The notes: generated from the letters alone by a model not told the origin. DNA of 64,000 nucleotides from Massariosphaeria phaeospora (GCA_011032825.1 JAADJZ010000004.1:1674001-1738000), one strand, 5' to 3'; shown: positions 1-12,792, counted from the first letter of the stretch. Program-made: numbers and translations.

Positions 1-1
1 G

Positions 2-675
2 CAAAGCATAACGGCTTCCCTGAGCGCGATCTCTCTCTCCGAGGTACTGGATGAGTGCATTGTTCGTGCGGCTGAGCAGCTGCCAGAAACCCACAATGAC
101 TTAGTCGAGTTGGTTGTGCAGTTAAGGTCTCAGCAGCAGCACAAGAGCGAAAATGACGGTGCTGAGTTCGATCATTCATTGGTTATGGCACTCGGAGAGA
201 GGTGGGTATGCTACGGTGATCCGGATCCACAAAACGCGTGGAAAGAGGAAGCACGCGCTGAATGGACAAACTTGAATTATTTCGCGGCGCTTCTGTTCTC
301 AGCCGGGATCAAGAGATTAGCATCATTCGGGGGGAGAAGTCTCCAAATGACGCTGAAGAGAAGATCATGGGGAGTTAACTGGGGTGGCCTAGAGAGTAAG
401 TTATGTTCGTTCCCTGTAACCGTGATTAAAGACTAACGAGTGTGACTCCAGATACTTCTGATAGTATAATCGCGTTCGAGGGCCATGCTGAAGCCGCCGC
501 GCATTGGATTATTATTTGTGGAAGACAGCTGTATGATGAAAGCAATGACGTTAAGACGGAGTTCACGACACTCCAGGCAAATCTAGCATGGATATTAGAA
601 CTAGACGACCTGAACAACGATATCAAGTCCAAGTTGCAGGAAGCCAAGACAGCGATGGATGAAATTAGCGCATAA
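2..675 (+). CDS. DUF3632-like hypothetical protein, 3' part only
   Basis: The reading frame is open from the window edge, so the N-terminus is missing. I place an intron at 396-451 (donor GTAAGT, branch GACTAAC, acceptor CTCCAG). It joins the two frames in phase 1 and replaces an early stop. The product has an aromatic 'YGDPDP' stretch, 'EWTNLNYF', an alanine/tryptophan helix 'AAAHWIIICGRQLY' and a C-terminal amphipathic helix. This order resembles fungal DUF3632 proteins, whose function is unknown. The segment between about residues 95 and 125 is a poor match to that family, so the gene may have begun to decay. The family call is from memory of its pattern, not a search. The gene lies at the edge of a large repeat field. 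Confidence 0.5.
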
Positions 676-779
676 ATCATGGCTACAACTAGCCAAATCT
701 ATTACGATTGAGATTGTGCCTGGCTGGTCTGGTTTGCTCAACGCTGAGCAGTGTTTACTCTCGAATGGTCGATGCTCGC

Positions 780-2300
780 GTTAGTTGCGAAGCATCTCGC
801 AAGTTTCTGCGGCTCACGATCTCTCAATTGGCCCCGCGTTTGGCTGTTTCTGAGTTGTTTTGATCCATTCGCAGCCAGAGGCGTTGGTGTTGCATATGCC
901 CCCCTGAAATAGATCAAAACCGAACCTGAACGCTCGCAATAGTTGCGAAGTATCTCGCAAGCTTCGGCGACTCATCCCCTCTCAATTGATGCCGCACTTG
1001 GTCGTTTCTGAGTCGTATTGATCTATTCGCAGCCGGAGGGGTCAGTGTTGTATATGCCCTCCTAAAATATATCAAGACTGAACATGAACCCTCGCATCAG
1101 TTGCGATGTATCTCGAAAGCTTCGGCGACTCGTCCTCTCTCAATTGACCCCGCATTTGGCTGTTCTTAAGTCGTTTTGATCCATTCGCAGCCGGAGGCGT
1201 CGGTCTCGTGTAGGGTTTCCCAATATATTATATATTAAACTAGACCTCAACACTCGCGAGTGTTGCAAAGTATCTGACATGCTTCTGCGCCTTATTACCT
1301 CTCAACTAATCGCGCTTTTGGTTGTTTCTGACTCGGTTTCGTTGATTCGCAGCCGGAGGTGTCGGGTAGGCCTTGTACCTAGGATGCTTGCTTGCAACCT
1401 TGCGATGGCCGCGTAAAAGCCGCGATAGTGGCGAGCATCTTCTTGCACATGTCTTCAGTAGTCTTCTACCTTGCGAGCTGCTCGCAAGCTATGCTCGTTG
1501 ATCCGCAGCCCAGAGGCGTTGGGTAGGCCTTGTACGTAGAATGCTTATTCACAACCTTGCGGTGCCTCGTAAAAGCCGCGATAGTGGCGAGCATCTTCTT
1601 GCTTACATCCCTAGCTAATTCCCTGCTTGCAAACTCGTCGCAAGTTATGCTTGTTGATTCGCAGCTAGAGGCGTTAGGTAGGCCTTATACGTAGGATACT
1701 TGCTTACAACCTTGCGGCAGTAGCCTCGTAAAAGCCGCGACTGTAGCGAGCTTCTTCTTTCTTACATTCTAGGCTATTTTCTAGATTGCGAGCTCCTCGC
1801 AACCTTTGCTTGTCAATTCGCAGTGGTCGTAAGGGTGAAAGTAACGCTAAAGTTTTACAGGACTTATGTTTCAGCGTCGTAAAAGCTGCGACAGTAACGA
1901 GCATCTTCTTTCTTATATTCCTAGCCATTTTCCTAGCTCTCCAGATCCTCGCAAGCTTTGCTCGTCGAATCGCAGTAGTCCAAAGCCTAGGAGTGATACT
2001 AAAGATAACTTACAACTTATGCGGCGGCCTCGCAAAAGTTGCGAGATATCCCACTGTCTTCCTTATCATATCTTCAGCTAATCGCCAGCTTGCGAGCTCG
2101 TCGCAAACGTTGCTCATCGAATCGCAGTGGTCTAAAGGCTAGGAGTGATACTAAAGATAACTCACAACTCATGGGGCGGCCTCGCAAAAGTTGCGAGATA
2201 TCCCACTATCTTCTCTGTCATATCTTCATATGTTCCCCAGCGTGCGAGCTTGTCGCAAGCGATGCTCGTCGAATCGCAACGTTCCTAAGGAGGTGGGAAG
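780..2300. repeat. Degenerate tandem satellite, 152-162 bp unit, about 10 copies
   Basis: The anchor GCAG, usually within ATTCGCAGCCGGAGGCGT or ATCGCAGT, recurs at 871, 1029, 1187, 1349, 1505, 1661, 1820, 1972, 2124 and 2276. The spacings are 158, 158, 162, 156, 156, 159, 152, 152 and 152. Each unit also carries GTTGCGA and CTCGCAAGC blocks. Three subfamilies follow one another. The first four units contain CTCTCAATTGA. The middle ones contain AAAAGCCGCGATAGTGGCGA. The last ones contain CGCAAAAGTTGCGAGATATC. No convincing protein is encoded; open frames here are repeat shadows. Confidence 0.85.
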
Positions 2301-2399
2301 TGGATCACGGGCACTAACTAATCCGCGATCTATGACGTCAACGAAATCCGAGGTCAACACCGGACGACCCTAACAAGTATGCGCCCTGACACATCGATG

Positions 2400-5300
2400 A
2401 CAGAATGAATTAGCGATCGCGCCCATCATCGGTACCACAGGTGGAAGGGTGTAATGCATGAGGTTGCATCAGCGATAGGTCTCAAATCCACTAGGTTATG
2501 CAGATTCTGGCCGTGGACCCGAGCTACAGGTTTCATAGTAAGTATTTTCCTCTTTGTCATTTCCACCCACCCTTTTTGTTCTGAAGAAAACTTTTCTGTC
2601 ATTTTACGGTCGTCATTCTTATTTTTTCGCGTGGCTATGTATGCGGGGTGCATAAGGCATGCATCAAAATCTACTTGTCTCAAAGAAACATTGCACAGTT
2701 CCAACTCTACTTCTAAAAGCGTTCAGTATATTGCCATGTTATCGGACAGCTTCTAAACCTCTCCCTTCTTGGACTGTTTCCTGAGAACACTCAAGTCATA
2801 TGGCATCACGTTCTTTTCAAATTACAACTCTTCCAATGTCTGTGGATCCGAAAGTACCTTCAAAACCGTTCGTCGACCTCCCATGGCTTGGATACCCTTT
2901 CAAATCTTTCAAATATACACCTATACGCTCTTGGTATTTCCCTGAAAGACTTCGGACATCTTCTTATGTTTCAAGCCTTTAACCACAGCCTGTCTATATT
3001 TTCCGGACCAAATTACAAGAGAAACAATGCGTGTAAGATCAAGTCGTTACGTTCCATGTTTCTTGAGACGTCGAATGTCTAAGATTGAAATAATTGCTGC
3101 ATTGCTCTCATGCTTTCGAAACCCTCCAACACCCGCAAATTTCTATATCTAAGCGTCGAGCGTCGAACATTTTTAACTTATTGCTTTATTGCTCTGCCCT
3201 TCTAAAATGTCTAGATGCTCCATATGTGCACAACTGCGAGGGAGTCTCAAAACGCGTGTAAGCTGAGTTATGCGTTCGATTCCTTAGGTGCTTGGATTCC
3301 CAGAATGCCGAACTCCCTTTCCAAAACGCTAGGGTTGGACATCCCGCGATTTCATTAACTCGAAAAACTCCATAGTGCGCACATATGACCGTGGGCGAAC
3401 TATAAAATGTTCACGCATCTGAAACTCTCCTCAAACGAACATATGTTCCTGAGCGACTCCAGATCTTTTAAACCGTGTTTACAATCGCTTCATGGTTCGG
3501 GAAAACCTTTCAAAATCATCCGACACAGTTTTCATGGCGCCGAAAGTGCTCCACTACCTTCTCATACCCAAACATGGTATTGAACTCGCCATGTCACCCG
3601 AAATTGTTCAGATGTTGGTGCGATGCTTGAGTCGACTAAGAAACAAACCTAGGGTTTGATTTGGAGGCTAACTTCTACGACTTCCAACTCTATGCAACGT
3701 TAAAAAAGAACCTTCGACCTTATCCATGTCACAGGAAAGAAAGTGCCACTAATCGCGGAATATAACCAAAGGGTGTCTAGGTAATATCAATTGTCTATAA
3801 AGCAGATCGAGACGTCAGGCATGTTGTAATACGGCTACGACAGCCGCTCTATACTTCTGGAAGCCATTACTATATCTTTTCATGTTTGGATCAAAAACAT
3901 AGCGTTATATCATGAGACAGCACCTCCTGCAGGTTCCACATAGGCTTAAAACAGTTGGTCTGTCCTTTCACAATTTAGTCTAGTTACCCCTAAACGCATT
4001 TATATCCTTAAAAATATTCAACTACCCATTCGCATGGAAAGAACCGATTTTACCTCTACAACAACAGCACGTCACCACAATGTCCAGCTTCCAACATTTA
4101 TCCCTTCCAAAGCTCTAGAATGGCCCGTTATCCAATGAACGTCTGGAATCCCGGTCGAACCCCTGCGTTGCCACTGACATCTAAAAACAAAGCCTAGAAC
4201 ACCCTTGTCCATGAGGGACCTTCAAAGCTGCCTGAATACGCATCTCCGGCTCTCCATAATGAAAAACATACTGGGTTGCTGTTATGTCCCGAATTCAACA
4301 CCCGCACAGTTTATGTCTCCCTGAAATACCTGACAAGCTTTACCCATGTGTACAGCAAAAGAAAGCCATCATGGCCCACGCCCATGGAGGGGGACTTCGG
4401 GCCGTGCTCACGTCTGAACTGTCGGAGTCAAGTGGAAGGCTCCGAAAAGAGTGATCAATATAACGTTCTCTAAACGCAAACTAATATGCGACTACTTCAT
4501 GTCGCCGAGAACGGCCATTGGATATTTACCGTGTTTAAACGAGCAATCTTGGATACGAATATCTTCAGAAAAGCCTCAAGTACGCGGCATGCCAAAACCG
4601 GAGTTCTGTGCACTCATGTCTCGATCAACAGTGTACACCGAACCACTACGATCGCTCTTCCGCAAAACTCTTCATAATCAAATAGACGCTATGCTGCTTA
4701 TATCAAGAACTAGTCCTCTAAACGCTTGCCGTCTTCAACAATGGATCCACATAGTACATATGTCGTGAACCAGTCCTCAGAATCACTTACGCCTTTGTTT
4801 TTATAAATCATATCTGGCACTACCCATGAAAACATTCGGTCCTTGAACTTACTCATGCCTGTATGAAAGAAAAGATCTAAAGCAGTACACATGAGAAAAC
4901 GCAGTCAAGGTATCACGTCCAAAGCATATCCTCAGCCTATTCACATCCTTCAAAAGAGAGTCTACCGTGTATCGTGTCGAGCAAACCAGCTTGTCTTTCT
5001 CTTTATAAGCAAAATCACAATGCTACAGATAGTATGTGTTGTCAAGAACCAGTCCCTGGAATTACTCAAGTTTCTATAAACAAAGCTACGCGGTATACAT
5101 AACGGAAAAAAGTCGCAGGAAAGTCGGATTATGTGTCCAAAGTATACCCTCCACTTATTAACGACCTTCACAAGTTGAATTTCCTCTACGCATGTCGAAA
5201 AAACCCCCCGCCTTTCTTTTGTATGCAAAAAGATCTTGGCAGCTGTCTGGACATGTGTTATTGAGCAACTCACTCACGTCTTCACAAACATTTTCATGCA

Positions 5301-6700
5301 GTGTACATGGCACAAAAAAATAGCGCGAGAAAACAATTATGCGCCGAAGTAAACTCTCCATCCATCTTACTTTGTTGAAAAGACCAACACCAATGCTTCA
5401 TGTCGAACAAACCGCTCTGCTTCTCTTCTTATATGCAAAATCGAAAGCACGAGCAGCGGATGTGTCGTAGGGATCAAACAGTCAACCAGGCCACGTAATG
5501 TCTAAAAGTACAACTCGTTGCCGTTACCTCGCATGTTTCTTGAAAAAGAATGCACAATATGCGCATGGCCAGACCGAACTTCGAACTCGACTACGTTCTC
5601 CGAAAAGCAACTACCTCACCCATACAACACAAAACGATTTCGGAAATCGTGTCTCTTAAAAACTAATATATCGTCGTTGCATGGCCAGAAAGAACTTCTA
5701 ACTCTACTATATCTTTGAAAACGACTACCTCACCTGTCCAAAAAAACGCCGGTTCATGAGTATGTCTCTCGAGCACAGTATACAAGAATCTTAAAAATTC
5801 TCGTGGGCAACCTATCTACTACTGTCGACCACACAAATGAATACTGCAGCAAACCTTACCAACTTACTCCGAAACCCACAGTTACTTGTCACATGGTAAC
5901 TCAATACGACAACCGGCACTATGTGATGCTTATTCGGAGTGTTTGCAACAGAACACTGGCGAGATAGAACAACATGTGCAAACCCCCTTTACTAAAAACA
6001 TGGGTTTTCAAAACTCATGGAAACGAAAAAGAAAACGCTGTCCATGTATGTGGCACAGAACTCTCGACATGTGCATTTATATGTGTACTTCTTCCAAAGC
6101 AGCGCCCCTTCCCTCCACCTCCTCCAAAGCAACACTACGGAGTATTTATGTCTGGCGAAAAAAGAGAGCCTATGATTTACCATGTCGACAAGAAGCCACC
6201 AGACAACCCCACCAACGACACTACAACAGGACATCAAAAAATGTATACCAAGTCCTTGCGATGCTGCGAGAACCTTCTTCTGTAAGACTCACAACATTAT
6301 ATCAATGAGTCCTCCAAGTCCCCGTCCAAACTCTTACACTTCTCCGAGAGTCCGAAACCTCCACCCCAACATGAACTATAATTCCAATTCGTTGATGTCT
6401 GGCAAAAATATCCGTTTCCACGTCACATGGAGGTAGCCAGGTCGTCTCGCTGCAACACAACACCAAAAGATCCTAGCAAGCACCTTGCAATGCTGCGAGA
6501 ACCTTCTTCTCTAGAAGAAAAGGAAGTAAATTATCTGTATGTGTTCTCGAAGTCTCCAGTCCAAACTTATACACTTCTCCGAACGTCCAAAACGCGTATG
6601 ATTCCAATGTATGTTGTCGAATATCGAAAATCGTGCCCAAAAACAGCTATGTTCGTTTGCGCGACTAAAGCTGCGAATCTAGAAAGGACGACAAGTTCAA
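2400..6700. repeat. Highly diverged tandem repeats, about 210-230 bp, no gene seen
   Basis: This stretch holds no credible gene but keeps echoes of old tandem repeats. A block of the form TGTCGANCAAACC followed by a TCTTT-rich tract and GCAAAATC recurs near 4975, 5193 and 5401 (218 and 208 bp apart). A block TGCTGCGAGAACCTTCTTCT followed by TCCAGTCCAAACT and ACACTTCTCCGA occurs near 6260 and again near 6490. CATGGCCAGA..GAACTTC..AACTC..CTACCTCACC occurs near 5565 and 5680. The repeats are too eroded to define a consensus by eye. Confidence 0.55.
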
Positions 6701-6949
6701 CAAAATGTGCGCTTGTGTTGAGATAGAAAAGTCACCCACAGCTGGTCCATGTTTGGGAGGAGTTCGAAAGGTATACACACGATACCAAAACGGGAAGTAC
6801 TCAGCAGGTATGCTGGTTGGCTTTTCTCTCTCTCACTCACAATCTCCCTCTGCTTCAAAGCTCGAAACCAGACGTCAAGTATACGTATGGGGCGTCGACG
6901 CAAAGTTCCAGTTGGAACAAGGCATGTGTGAGAAACAAAAAACCCGTCC

Positions 6950-9250
6950 TGACCAACATATGTGCGGCGAGAGCGAGTCGCCCTTCTAAAAACTCATCAA
7001 AGATACAGATTATGTGGCGTGTGAGCAAGTAGCCATTCCGTTCAAAAAGCCTAGCAGAGGGTAACTCATGTGCGGCGTATGAGCGAGTCACGCTTTACGG
7101 TTGAAACCCCATCAAGAATCGTTTCATGTGCGGTGTGACTCCTCCGCTCTTGAATACACTCCATGAAATCAACGATGTGTGCGGCGCGCGCGAGTCTGAC
7201 TGAAAAAAAATCGTCAGATACCACTACATGAAAAGCGAGTAGAACTAAGAAACATGTGCGGCGTGAGGAAAGTACAGTTACAAAAAAAACATGACGGAAA
7301 GGATACATGTGGCGGGAGTCCGTCGCTGTCAGAACCAGTAAAGAGTTAGGTGATGGGCGGCCTGAGCGAGTCGCCGTGTATAAAAAAACACAACATCATG
7401 GTTCAGTATGTGAGGCCTCTGCTCCCAGAAAACACTCTAGGACGTCAAGGATATGTGCGGCGCGAGCGAGTCTGGTTGAAAAAAGATCGTCAGAGAGAGC
7501 GGTACATGGAAAAATGAGAGGCATGCGGCTCATGTGCGGCGTGAGGAAAACATAGTTACAAAAAAAATACGACATCCTAAAGATACATGTGTGGCGGGAG
7601 TCCGCCGCTGTGGGAAACAGTGGGGAGATAGATCATGTGCGGCCTGAGCGATTCCCCTTCTCCCGTATCGTGCTGTCGAAAAATCTGGTGAAAAGCTCGA
7701 ACATTTCCCGAAAGGCACCGGAGTCGCCGTTTACAAAGAAAAGTACCTTGGCGGATTACCTGTGCGGTGTAAGCGAGTTGACTTTCCGGTTAAAAAAAAT
7801 CCGGGAAAAGACAAATTATGGTGTGTGTGTGAACGAGTCGCGGTTTTGTTCAAGAAGCCACCAGGCCTCGGGCTATGTGGCGTGTGAGCGAGCCTCCGTT
7901 TATTAAAAGGAAGAAAACTCAGACCATGTGCGGCGTGGAAGTCCTCCGCTGTTGAAAAGCACCACAGATTCCAACTAATGTGCGGCGTGGGCGAGTCTGG
8001 CTCGGAAAAGTCGTGAGATAGCGGTACATAAAACCCGGAAAGACTATGGATTATATGCGCTTTGAGCAAAAAAATAAGCGACCGCGAACGACTCTATGCG
8101 GCATGTGAGCGAGTCGCTGTTCAGAAAAGATGGAGTGTAACGCAACATGTGCGGCGTGAACGAGTTACTCTTTTCAAAAGAACTATCTGACAACGATGGT
8201 GCGGCGGGTGAACGAGTCGCCTGGTGTAAGAAAAAAAAGCACAGCAATGGGTGATCATGTGGAGTCCTCCACTGTCGGAAAACACCACAGTTTCCGAACT
8301 ATGAGCAGCGTGAGAAAGTGGTCCTCCATCAAGAAACACAGCAGAAAAAATCCATGTGCAGCGTGAGCGAGTCGCCGCTCCGTTCAAGAAAACCCCACCA
8401 GACACGTCCTGATGTGCGGCGTATGAACGAGTCGCCCTTTGTAAAAACCCTACTGGAATCGGTAGGATGTGCGGTGTGCGTCCTGCGCTCCTGGAAAAGC
8501 CTTGTCATACAGGCTCCATGTGGCGTGAGAACGAGTCTCTGCTTTTTTCAAAAGAATATACTCTTCCTCAAAATGTCACATGTGTGGCGTGCGTCCTCTG
8601 CTCTCTAAAAACACTTCAGAAATAGCGCATGCGTGGAGTGAGCGAGTCTGGCTGGAAAAACCATGCTTGAGGACTATCTATGTGCGGCGTGAGTGCGGCG
8701 AGTCGAGGCATCGCCTTGTACAAAACAGCGAAGGATACCGACCTATGTGCGGTGTGAGCGGCGAGTGCGAGTCGCCGTGTGCGAAACAGCCAAAAATTCC
8801 GGCCTATGTGCGGCGTGAGCGAGTCGAGTCGTCGTGTTATAAACCACAGCAACCCGACGACGATGTGCGGCGCAACCGCCCCGCCCTTCCAAATGAAGCT
8901 AGATTCCTCCGATGTGTCGTCCTGTGTGAGCGAGTCCCCTTTTACAAAACCCATCAAAGTCTTCCCCAATCGAATTATGTCTCGTGTGAGCAAGTCTTCT
9001 TTCCAAAAAAGCAACACAATTCCCTTCAGGTGCGGCGTCTGTCTAGTCTGCTTGATATTGAAAAAGAAGACATCGAACGGAACTATGCGGCGTCCCTCCG
9101 CTTCTCTAAAAATCAAATTCCAATCACAAGATATACATGTGGCGGCGTGAACGGCTCAGCTCGACTCAGCTCGACTCGCGTTCCAAAAGATCAATCCCAT
9201 AGCAGGTATGCGGCGGGATCTGTCTGTCTCTCCGTCTCTTACCCCAAAAA
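6950..9250. repeat. Minisatellite array, about 55 bp unit, roughly 40 copies
   Basis: Units begin with variants of ATGTGCGGCGTGAGCGAGTC and end in a purine-rich AAAAA-type tract. Unit starts in the first part lie at 6961, 7013, 7069, 7127, 7178 and 7255, so spacings are mostly 51-58 with one of 77. Similar starts continue to about 9205. Spacing varies, and both sequence and length are eroded. The array is GC/A-tract alternating, unlike the flanking unique DNA. Long open frames crossing it translate as repeated CGV/SESPF-like peptides and have no recognisable domain. Confidence 0.8.
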
Positions 9251-10024
9251 AATGAAACCAAAAGGCGAACGTGTGTCGCGAGTAGAAAAACAACACCACG
9301 CAAAAAATTGGACGGATGTGAAGAAATGGTGGTCCCGTCGCTGTTGTTGCGCCATCAAGTTCCAACGAGAAATTCACAATGACATCGACGAATGTGTGTG
9401 CGTGGACTGCAACCCCTCGCACCCCCGTCTATACTATAAACAAGCGTGGCAGTTAACGATGTTTGTGCGGAGCTTGTCTGTGTGTGATTGGTTGTTGATT
9501 GGGGGGACGGTGCTGGTTGACAGTGCTGGTGATGATCATCATCATCAAGATGTGGAGAAGATTGTTGCTGTCGCATGTCAGTAGAATAAGGTCAAAAGAC
9601 ATGTCGATCGCATACATTATGAACAATCTCAATTGAACCACGTACTCCACACTGCACCACACTGACTATCCACATCGCCTAACGAACCCGGAAATGATAT
9701 CAACGAACCGCAACTACCTCTTTGACGTAAGATATTAATGCACCACTCTTTGACCCTGATACTACTGCACGTAAAGCTCTCCCCTGTCTACTTCCACCCC
9801 CTCTTCCTCAACCACCCCACCCCACCGACAACATGCACACGGAAAGAAAAATGATATAGACTGTGAACAGCGAATCCCGGCATTTTGCACTTCGCCCCAG
9901 AACACCAAAAAACGAATAAAAGGATAGACATGAATAGCCGCGTCAAAAAGATCCTACGCATTCATAAATTCAAATCAGACCGATGACAAGGCAAACGGCG
10001 AACCTCACTGCAGATCTTTCAGAT
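9251..10024. other. Intergenic stretch, no gene seen
   Basis: This stretch separates the minisatellite field from the CRH gene and includes the presumed 3' UTR of that gene. I see no coding signal, RNA gene or strong repeat in it. Confidence 0.5.
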
Positions 10025-11445
10025 TCACAGCACGAGCAGCCCCAGCACGGCGATGACGATGGCAAATGCGGAGCCTCCAATGTTGTTGAGATGGGGCTGG
10101 ATCGAAGAGCCGCCGTTGACGTTTTGCTGGAACTCCTGTCCGCTGCCGCCGCCACCACCTGCCGTGGGGTCAGCTGCGAACGGTCCGCCTTCGCCTGCGC
10201 CTGTTTGCTGCGCAGGGGAATTGGGCACTGCGGTTTCTTGGCGGTTGCCGCCGCCGGGGTTGCCTCCAGGAACCATGGCGACGGACTTGGTCGGAGCAGG
10301 GCCGTCGCTCGACTTGGACGCCTCGCCGGGCTCCTCGCCAGTGCCCATCAGCGAGCCGAGGACGACGACGTCGTTGCTGATCTCGACCGTGTTGTTGGTG
10401 GCGGCGTCGTCGGTGTACTTGTAGCTCTTGTTGCCGTTCTTCTTGGCCATGGGGGGCGCGTCGTAGCATTCAACTGTGACTTCCTTGACCTCAGCGTAGT
10501 AGTAGCCGTTTTGCATGTACTTGGAGTGCCAGTCGATTTCGCCACCGGCCCACTCGATGGTGCCCTTCTCGTTGGTAGCTAGACCGGCGGGCCAGAGCGA
10601 CAGCATGATGCGCGCAGGGGTCTGAGGATAGTCGAAGCGGTTTGCAGTCGCGTTCCAGGTCGTATCCCGCGCGAGTTTCCGTGCTTCATTGCCGTCAATG
10701 GACCATGTCAGCTCGTCCTCTGTCCAGTCAAGGCAGTACTCGTGGGCGTCCTTGACGGTATTGCTGGCTGTCAGATTCTCGCCGTGTTTGTCTGCTGCTG
10801 TCAGTCTACGCACACAGCAGGCCATGGCTCAACACGTACAGTTTGTCACACCCTGGGAGTAGTAGTTCGACTGCGCATGCTCCACGTCGACGCCAATCCA
10901 CTCAAAGTCGATCTCGTCTTTGACGTCGGACATCAGGATGAAAGCCGTCACGACGCCCTTGCCCTGGCTCGTCGTCATCTTGGCGCAAATCTTGCCGTAC
11001 CACACGTAGTGCGTCGAGGAAAGCAGGGTTCCAACGGTCCCCTCGGCCATTGTCAGAAGCACCGAGCCATCGTACTTCTCGGGCATGCCCTGCGACTGCC
11101 AGTTAACCTTCGAGGCGTCTCCGAAGTATGTGTCGATGGACTGGATGTCGTTCAGGTCGTCAAACTTGTAGTTGGCCGACTTGCACACGGGTGCGGGGAC
11201 GCACGAGTCGAAGCTGTGGGACATGAGGGGATCGCATCCTCCCATGCAGAAGGCGCCGACACCGCATTCACCGTACACTGGGGGCTGTTAGCTGGCGGGC
11301 AAGGCTGGGTGGCGGCAAGGGGCTACGCACAAGAGCAGCACGGCGTGTCTTTGGGGCATTTGCTGTCCTTTGAGCATTTCTGCGCCAACGTTGTGCTCGC
11401 GAAGACGGCCAGGGCGAGGGCAGCGGAGAGGGCGCGGCGGACCAT
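10025..11445 (-). CDS. GPI-anchored CRH-type chitin-glucan transglycosylase (GH16)
   Basis: Crh1/Utr2 family enzymes cross-link chitin to beta-glucan in the cell wall. Exons are 11445-11331, 11277-10840 and 10797-10025; introns are 53 and 42 bp. The product is about 441 residues. It has an N-terminal signal peptide (MVRRALSAALALAVFAS), a Cys-rich segment (CCSLYGECGVG, CMGGCDP) and the GH16 catalytic motif DEIDFEW at about 159-165, where E160 and E164 are the expected nucleophile and acid/base. 'DELTWSIDG' follows. A Ser/Gly/Pro-rich linker and a hydrophobic C-terminus (AIVIAVLGLLVL) imply GPI anchoring. The start is the only ATG giving a signal peptide in the phase that splices into the Cys-rich domain. 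Intron 2 ends in CAGCAGCAG, so three in-frame acceptors are possible. The short intron and the exact acceptor are my inference; the family call is firm. Confidence 0.9.
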
Positions 11446-12792
11446 GATGGCGGCCGTTCTCGTGGCCGAGTCGGGACGGTTCGATGTCGTGCGAGGATGC
11501 TAAGAGCGCAGTGCAGCTGGCAGAAGCGCGATGGATAGTTGTTGCGCCCGTCGGCGGCTGGTAGGCAGGCGGATGGCTGCGTCGGGGGTGTCCCTTCCGG
11601 CAATGTGTTGCTGAAACGGCAGGCGCGAAGGGGTCCGAGGCAGGCGTGGATGTGTTGATTAGCGAGCGGTGGGCGGTGGGCGGCGGGCTCTCCTGAGCGG
11701 CTGGAGCGAGCGGGTGAGCGGGTGAGCGAGTGTGGGGTATATTAACTAATGTACGAAGACCAGGGGAAAGGGCGAACAACGAGAGAGGCCGCGATGAAGG
11801 AGAAGAAGAGGTTGCCGGTGCAGCAGGAGGCTGACGAGGAGCCCGTTCGGCGCCCTGGCGAAACGGCGCTGGGTGAGATGGGGCACCCGCTAGGGCTGCA
11901 TCTGGCAGGCCGCTACCCGCATTGGCTCAGGCATGCACGCACACGAACCCCGGTCGAGCGGCGCTGGCCGAGCATCCACAGCATCGTTTGCATTTGATGC
12001 TCATGGTTGAGAGGGTCCAGGGTGACTGGACAAGCACCTCGCTTTCCAAGCTTCCGTAGAGTTCATTCACACAGCAGACTAGGCGCCCGTTGGGGGAAGT
12101 ACAGCATACGCCTCCTCCATGCCGGCCATCGTTTGCTCAAACGCTCGTCCGCTTGGGGCAATATCCTAGGCTATCGATAACGCGGCTAGGCCGCCCCTGC
12201 CTATTTATACCCGCTCCACCTGCACGTGCGCATCCATCCCCACCTGTGCTCTGGGCTTCTGCGGCAACGGTAGACACATTGTTGACATGCCAATAATTCC
12301 GCTTCTCAACCGTGGAACCCAAAAAATGCTGTCTGTTCGACCGTACCCGCGGCATTGCGACCCCTGACTTCTCCACTCGGTGCCTGCCTGATGCGCCGCC
12401 GAGTACCATCGATCGCCCGCCGGAAACGGAAACCACGCGCGTCACCACTCGCACTTCGTTCATTCCGCTCTTGACTGCTTCAAACTCCATCATCTTGGGT
12501 GCGAATTACCTATGTACTGGTTCACTCCAAATCCATCTTCGGAGATGCCCAGGCGGGATGGGATAGGATGGCATGCAGAAAGTGCCGGACCTACGAAGAT
12601 AAGCTGGGATTCCCGGCTTATGAGTCAGCAACGTCCACCAACCAAGTTTGTTTGCCTTTCGACAGTAATTCATTTCATCAACATGAACATCGTCATTCAT
12701 TCATTCAAAAGAAATAAAAAGCGCGCGCGCTACCACCAGCGTGACGAACACGCGCAAGCTTCCCCCCCGGCCGTCCTGTCCCCTTCCGCCCA
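11446..12792. other. Intergenic region between CRH gene and DppV gene
   Basis: This holds the 5' flank of the CRH gene and the 3' flank of the DppV gene, both transcribed leftward. An AT-rich TATATT-type element lies near 11738, about 290 bp upstream of the CRH start; assigning it as a promoter element is a guess. Open frames here overlap on all strands with low-complexity translations and show no domain. Confidence 0.45.

Noticed and set aside
3260..3290. B-box-like GCGTTCGATTCC suggesting a tRNA
   Set aside because: No matching A box, acceptor stem or anticodon arm could be paired around it. No tRNA or rRNA gene was found elsewhere by eye.
6950..9250. Possible CRISPR-like array (repeat plus spacer)
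   Set aside because: The genome is a fungus, the repeats are degenerate with irregular spacing, and the 'spacers' are also related to each other.
8580..9584. A 334-codon open frame with repeated CGV/SESP-like peptides
   Set aside because: It runs through the 55 bp minisatellite, its periodicity follows the DNA repeat, and the start of the frame is not distinct. No domain is visible.
10742..11503. A 253-codon plus-strand frame opposite the CRH gene
   Set aside because: It is an antisense shadow of the strongly conserved GH16 coding region.
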